Shown one piece after another: positions 60,778 through 64,000 of a stretch of 64,000 nucleotides of DNA. The position numbers and the translations under genes were made by a program. This DNA is from Vibrio fortis (GTDB taxonomy: Bacteria; Pseudomonadota; Gammaproteobacteria; Enterobacterales; Vibrionaceae), in the NCBI RefSeq assembly GCF_000695685.1, contig NZ_JFFR01000012.1, positions 186,001-250,000 on the forward strand. Direction: 5' to 3'. Positions within the stretch are counted from its first letter, which is position 1, and the number at the start of each line of letters is the position of its first letter. A model generated the notes under the pieces. The model saw only the letters and a list, made by a program, of their open reading frames with translations. It searched no databases and was not told where the DNA came from.

Positions 60778-61333
60778 GCGCCGTTAAAGCTAGGTAATAC
60801 AGTTCCATCGGTTTTTCTATCATCTCGGCGGTTAGCTCTGTTCTGTCTGGATTACAGTTAAGCGCCAGTGCGTACCCGTGAAGATAGTCGACCAGTAAAT
60901 CTCGCGCGGTATTGGTCTGCGCCTCTGATAAGTTAAGAGGCTCAATAGACGCTTCAAATCGTCGGCTAAACACTTCTACTGGACCTAATGACTTCATCGT
61001 TAACAGCGTCTCTAGTAATCCTGGGTGATCATTCAGAATCGTTAAGTAACTGACACTCAGTCGGTAGATATTCTCTTTCCAATCAAACTGTTCACTTGGT
61101 TCAACGATGTCCTGCATCAGCGAAACAGTTATCGCTTCAAGCAATTCATTCTTGTTTTTAAAGTAGTGATAGATAGCCATCGCATCGACGCCAAGTTGCT
61201 TCGCCAATGCGCGAATACTCGGGATCTTCCCGCCTTCTCGCATCATGACTTTTGCGACCGATAGAATGCCTTCAGCACTGAGTTGGCGATCCCCCACCTT
61301 AGGACGACCACGTTTTTGATCCTTGACACTCAT
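60770..61333 (-). CDS. TetR-family regulator
   Basis: 187-residue regulator of the TetR class proper: DNA-binding part ISVAK... reads LSVAKVMMREGGKIPSIRALAKQLGVDAMAIYHYFKNKNELLEAI, followed by a TetR_C-like helical ligand domain. A palindromic stretch around CTACACTGTAGAAT (61361-61374) lies in the divergent region before the RibD-like gene and is a candidate operator. The likely target is therefore the reductase at 61427. Confidence 0.86.
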   Translation of the reverse strand: MSVKDQKRGRPKVGDRQLSAEGILSVAKVMMREGGKIPSIRALAKQLGVDAMAIYHYFKNKNELLEAITVSLMQDIVEPSEQFDWKENIYRLSVSYLTILNDHPGLLETLLTMKSLGPVEVFSRRFEASIEPLNLSEAQTNTARDLLVDYLHGYALALNCNPDRTELTAEMIEKPMELYYLALTALS

Positions 61334-61356
61334 GGGATCTCTCCATAAACTTTAAT

Positions 61357-61375
61357 TCTACACTGTAGAATATTT
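61357..61375. promoter_or_regulatory. Palindrome between tetR and the RibD-like gene
   Basis: ATTCTACACTGTAGAAT reads as an inverted repeat (ATTCTACA / TGTAGAAT). Its placement in a divergent region next to a TetR gene suggests the operator. Confidence 0.7.
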
Positions 61376-61426
61376 TAATTTATCTTTAACAAGAAGCCAA
61401 GCTCTGGCCTAGATTTGGAGTAAAAG

Positions 61427-61960
61427 ATGTCGAATATTGTATTTATTGCAACCAGCCTTGATGGGTACATCGCAGACAAAGAAGGTGGTATTGATTGGCT
61501 GCACTCAGTGCCTAACCCAGACAACAATGACTTAGGCTATAATGCACTGATGGAACGTGTTGATGCTCTAGTTATGGGCCGTAATACAATGGACATTGTT
61601 CTGAGTTTTGGTATCGATTGGCCTTATACCAAGCCGGTATATGTGCTTAGCAATACACTAACGAAAGTGCCCGCAGAACTTGAAGGCAAGGTATTCTTGG
61701 TTCAAGGAGAGCTCAGCAGCATCATTAATGATCTCAATGAGAAAGGATTAAAGGAGCTTTACATCGATGGCGGCGTAACGATTCAGAACTTCTTAAAAGA
61801 AGATCTTATTGATGAGATGATCATCACCACGATTCCTATCTTACTTGGCGGCGGTTCTCCGCTGTTTGGAGAGCTCAAGTCCCCTCTCAATTTTGAGTTA
61901 AAAAAGAGTGAAACTCACTTGGGTCAGATTGTTCAAAGTCAGTTCATTAGAAAACGCTAA
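61427..61960 (+). CDS. Dihydrofolate reductase-fold (RibD C-terminal) protein
   Basis: 177-residue protein with the RibD C-terminal/DHFR-like fold, similar in outline to YyaP/YwjB. Marks: MSNIVFIATSLDGYIADKEGGIDWL, the GRNTMDIVL segment, the YIDGGVTIQNFL nucleotide loop and TTIPILLGGGSPLFG. It is a probable NADPH-dependent reductase of unknown substrate and should not be taken as a true folate enzyme. Divergent from a TetR regulator with a palindrome in between. Confidence 0.88.
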   Translation: MSNIVFIATSLDGYIADKEGGIDWLHSVPNPDNNDLGYNALMERVDALVMGRNTMDIVLSFGIDWPYTKPVYVLSNTLTKVPAELEGKVFLVQGELSSIINDLNEKGLKELYIDGGVTIQNFLKEDLIDEMIITTIPILLGGGSPLFGELKSPLNFELKKSETHLGQIVQSQFIRKR

Positions 61961-62053
61961 GCCTCAACGTTAGAAGTTCATCTGAGCCTAAACGAGTTGT
62001 GATATTCTTGAGCGAGTTATTACAAACCCAATTTTTCAATCAGTTAGGCTCTC

Positions 62054-62518
62054 ATGGACGATAGATCGCAATGCTACTTAGACAATTTCCTCAGCTCACT
62101 CCCAGAACAAACACGTAATAAGTATCACTCTTTCAGCTCTGACTACTTTTGCGGCGACGAATACAATGCCAATTTGTGTGCTGAGCTTATCAAGCAAGGT
62201 AAGAAAACCGCGACCTGCAGCATGGCTTACTGGTACGAGTCTGGCGAAGAGCCGATGCCTACCGTTGGTCACTTGCAAGTGGTTGTCGATTGGCATGGCA
62301 ATCCGGTGTGCATCATAGAAATAGATACCGTCACTCAGTGCCCATACAACGAGATAACCGAAGAGTTTGCCAAAGCAGAAGGTGAAGGCGATTTGTCATT
62401 GGAGTGGTGGAAAGAGGCACATTGGAATTTCTTTTCCACAGAGTGTGCTGAACTCAATATTGAGCCGCGCGAGGATATGATGCTGGTTCTCGAACGTTTC
62501 CATGTGGTACATCAATAA
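62054..62518 (+). CDS. ASCH-domain protein
   Basis: 154-residue protein with the ASCH (PUA-like) beta-barrel. The family segment is GKKTATCSMAYWYES, then LQVVVDWHGNPVCIIEIDTVTQCPYNEITEEFAKAEGEGDLSLEWW in pieces and a final AHWNFF. ASCH proteins are thought to bind RNA or modified nucleosides; one bacterial member hydrolyses N4-acetylcytidine. This specific function is not shown. Single gene with a terminator downstream. Confidence 0.88.
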   Translation: MDDRSQCYLDNFLSSLPEQTRNKYHSFSSDYFCGDEYNANLCAELIKQGKKTATCSMAYWYESGEEPMPTVGHLQVVVDWHGNPVCIIEIDTVTQCPYNEITEEFAKAEGEGDLSLEWWKEAHWNFFSTECAELNIEPREDMMLVLERFHVVHQ

Positions 62519-62570
62519 ATAACAACACAGAATCCTGTTAAATTAGTATCTCAGCTTAAAACACGTTTCC

Positions 62571-62600
62571 AAAAAAGCCGCGTTGATACGCGGCTTTTTC
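62571..62600. terminator. Bidirectional terminator between the ASCH and TrmB genes
   Basis: Stem AAAAAGCCGCG / CGCGGCTTTTT with a six-base loop, A-run on one side and T-run on the other. Confidence 0.85.
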
Positions 62601-62601
62601 G

Positions 62602-63396
62602 TTATTGTTTCTTGAGGTCATCAAGAACCATGGAGTTGTGCTGTTCGTGGATCGTATTAACACGAACTCGCTTTTCAGGCTCTAGACGCTCATATTCAGT
62701 AAGATAAATATCGCTATGGATGTGCTCAGCAATCATCTTAACAATCAGTCGGTTATTTGAATACAAACCCAGAGTTTCTTCACGGTGTGAGAACATCAGC
62801 GCTAGCTTCATATCAGCAACACACATAAAACGGTGAGAAGGGTATTCTGTCTCTTCGTTCTCTGAGCGAGAATACAGCTCAATCTTGTCGTGCGGCTTGG
62901 CCATTTTGTTGAACGAAAAGCCGATTACTCGAACACCACGCTCAATTGCATCACACAACTCTTTTTCAAATAGGTTCAGATTGAAATCGGTATTGAGGTA
63001 AATTTCCAAATTCGCTTGATTGATGATCTCTTTCGCTTTCTGCAGAAGGTTTTCGAATCCAGTCAGGTTGTAGACGAACTCCTTCTCTTCTTGAAGCATC
63101 ATCTTTGACAGTTCAGTCTTAAGAATATTGATATTTTCGACGGTCTTCTTTTCGATTTGGCTGAAGATCAATTCCGGTGATTTGGCTTCGTACTCTTTGG
63201 TGTCACCATCGGACATAAAGATATAACCATTGTTATATAGGTTATCAATCGATGAGTAGACGGATGAGCGAGATAGAGAGATCTCCTTGGCAATCTTATA
63301 CCCACTCGCACGACCATTCTTAAGCAAATTAATGTAAACAAGTGCATCGGTTTTGGTGAATCCAAAATCCATTAATTTGATCACTAACTCTGACAC
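62602..63396 (-). CDS. TrmB-family transcription regulator
   Basis: 264-residue regulator with an N-terminal TrmB winged helix: MDFGFTKTDALVYINLLKNGRASGYKIAKEISLSRSSVYSSIDNL. The C-terminal half is the TrmB sensor-like domain, where FENLLQKAKEIINQANLEIYL marks the PLD-like start. The GTG at 63396 is chosen because AGAGGA lies six bases upstream; the TTG at 63420 is a longer option. TrmB proteins usually sense sugars. It lies 58 bases after the stop of the ROK gene on the same strand, which supports a sugar link. Confidence 0.87.
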   Translation of the reverse strand: MSELVIKLMDFGFTKTDALVYINLLKNGRASGYKIAKEISLSRSSVYSSIDNLYNNGYIFMSDGDTKEYEAKSPELIFSQIEKKTVENINILKTELSKMMLQEEKEFVYNLTGFENLLQKAKEIINQANLEIYLNTDFNLNLFEKELCDAIERGVRVIGFSFNKMAKPHDKIELYSRSENEETEYPSHRFMCVADMKLALMFSHREETLGLYSNNRLIVKMIAEHIHSDIYLTEYERLEPEKRVRVNTIHEQHNSMVLDDLKKQ

Positions 63397-63454
63397 GGGT
63401 TGTCCTCTGAAACTATTCAATACTTTCTTCCTGCTAAGGTTACCATTCCTGCAA

Positions 63455-64000
63455 CTATGAGCGTAAATGATTGTTGTTATTTTTTATTGCCATAAGAGCC
63501 GCGCCGTAGGCAAATACGAAGCTATCCTGCGAGTTTTGAGAAATGACAGGTAGCGAATCTGATGAGTGATACCGCGATAAAGCAACCCTCAACTCTTTAT
63601 TGAGTGAAGGGTATGTGGTTGCAAATCCAGAAAGAACGAGCTGCTTGGGAGCTAGTTCTTCGATTGGCAATAATAGGCTGCGTGCCAACTGATCGATGAA
63701 GGCTCGATATACCCGAGTGGAATGGATATCGCCCTCCTCCACACCAGAAAAGATATCGGCCAAAGACCGGTCTTGGAGCACCACTTGGTGATATTGACGT
63801 TCAATACCCTCTATTGATAAGAACTGCTCAATACACGCTTCTCTACCACAGCGGCATACTGGTGTTAAACCATCAATTAACCACTGGAAATCGGGAAGGG
63901 GTGAATGCGCCCAATGACGACACAATGATTGAGCTGACCACTTGCCGTTTTTGTAGAAACTTAAGCTACAGCCAATGTCGAGCGACAGGCTCAGAACCGA
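63455..64000 (-). CDS. ROK-family sugar kinase or regulator, C-terminal part (cut by window edge)
   Basis: The last 181 residues of a ROK protein; the N-terminus lies beyond the window. Visible marks are SLDIGCSLSFYKNGKW and the zinc-ligand region CRCGREACIEQFLS, with the usual three cysteines. The upstream histidine of the ROK signature reads CRHWAHSP. After it comes PKQLVLSGFATTYPSLNKELRVALSRY. ROK proteins are sugar kinases or NagC/Mlc-like repressors; the missing N-terminus would decide. It precedes the TrmB gene on the same strand. Confidence 0.85.
   Translation of the reverse strand, partial: SVLSLSLDIGCSLSFYKNGKWSAQSLCRHWAHSPLPDFQWLIDGLTPVCRCGREACIEQFLSIEGIERQYHQVVLQDRSLADIFSGVEEGDIHSTRVYRAFIDQLARSLLLPIEELAPKQLVLSGFATTYPSLNKELRVALSRYHSSDSLPVISQNSQDSFVFAYGAALMAIKNNNNHLRS

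Noticed and set aside
1..64000. CRISPR arrays, tRNA or rRNA genes, insertion sequences, prophage genes
   Set aside because: No regular repeat-spacer pattern, no tRNA-like cloverleaf with CCA end, no transposase, integrase or phage structural genes were seen on either strand.

Overview
The window looks like part of a Vibrio (or close Vibrionaceae) chromosome, probably the smaller, more accessory chromosome II. The grounds are inference: moderate GC, very Vibrio-like protein sequences, a glpFKRD glycerol cluster, an IutA/Vat-type hydroxamate siderophore uptake locus, and a dense mix of transport, regulator and catabolic genes with few housekeeping genes. I see no rRNA, tRNA, insertion sequence, prophage or CRISPR array. 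About 58 protein genes are supported; two are cut by the window ends (an AraC/GlxA-type regulator at the left, a ROK-family protein at the right).

Layout. 1-7.8 kb: partial GlxA-type regulator, metallo-hydrolase, a Fur-boxed TonB receptor, a zinc-ribbon protein, a Fur-boxed ferredoxin-NADP reductase followed by a frameshifted DUF1971 gene, D-lactate dehydrogenase and a patatin-like protein. 7.9-15.4 kb: a four-carbon acid sugar (L-threonate type) operon ltnD-otnK-otnC-otnI-gntP-glycerate kinase, with a divergent DeoR regulator. 15.5-23.3 kb: small unknowns, a Gfo/Idh/MocA oxidoreductase with a monooxygenase-fold partner and LysR regulator, a YcaQ-type DNA glycosylase, a FrnE-like protein, SoxR with a divergent MFS pump, and a Cof-type phosphatase. 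23.4-27.8 kb: TetR/HPP pair with twin palindromes, arsR-acr3 with repeated operators, and a LysR/PACE efflux pair.

28.4-33.6 kb: glpF, glpK, glpR, glpD. 33.8-39.4 kb: two short-chain dehydrogenases (one with an in-frame amber codon), LysR, YdcH-like protein, radical SAM protein, a 38-residue lipoprotein and an AraC regulator. 39.5-48.3 kb: a siderophore uptake locus: MFS exporter, VatC/VatD/VatB-type ABC importer, tandem-wHTH GntR regulator (IutR-like) and an IutA-type receptor, with Fur boxes but no siderophore biosynthesis genes. 48.3-56.7 kb: the most unusual region: a Ser-type periplasmic sulfatase, its radical SAM maturase, a LysR regulator, two divergent DUF1254/DUF1214 secreted proteins and a FadL-family outer-membrane channel, with related operator-like sequences upstream of three of the genes. 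56.7-64 kb: phospholipase D lipoprotein, aldo/keto reductase, AraC and TetR regulators, a RibD-like reductase, an ASCH protein, a TrmB regulator and the partial ROK protein.

The best candidate for an undescribed system is the 48.3-56.7 kb sulfatase locus, which reads as an envelope pathway for importing and desulfating a hydrophobic sulfate ester. Other points worth checking are two genes broken by single-base events (positions 5333-5337 and 38323-38325), a tiny lipoprotein, and repeated operators that fix the targets of ArsR, TetR and SoxR.
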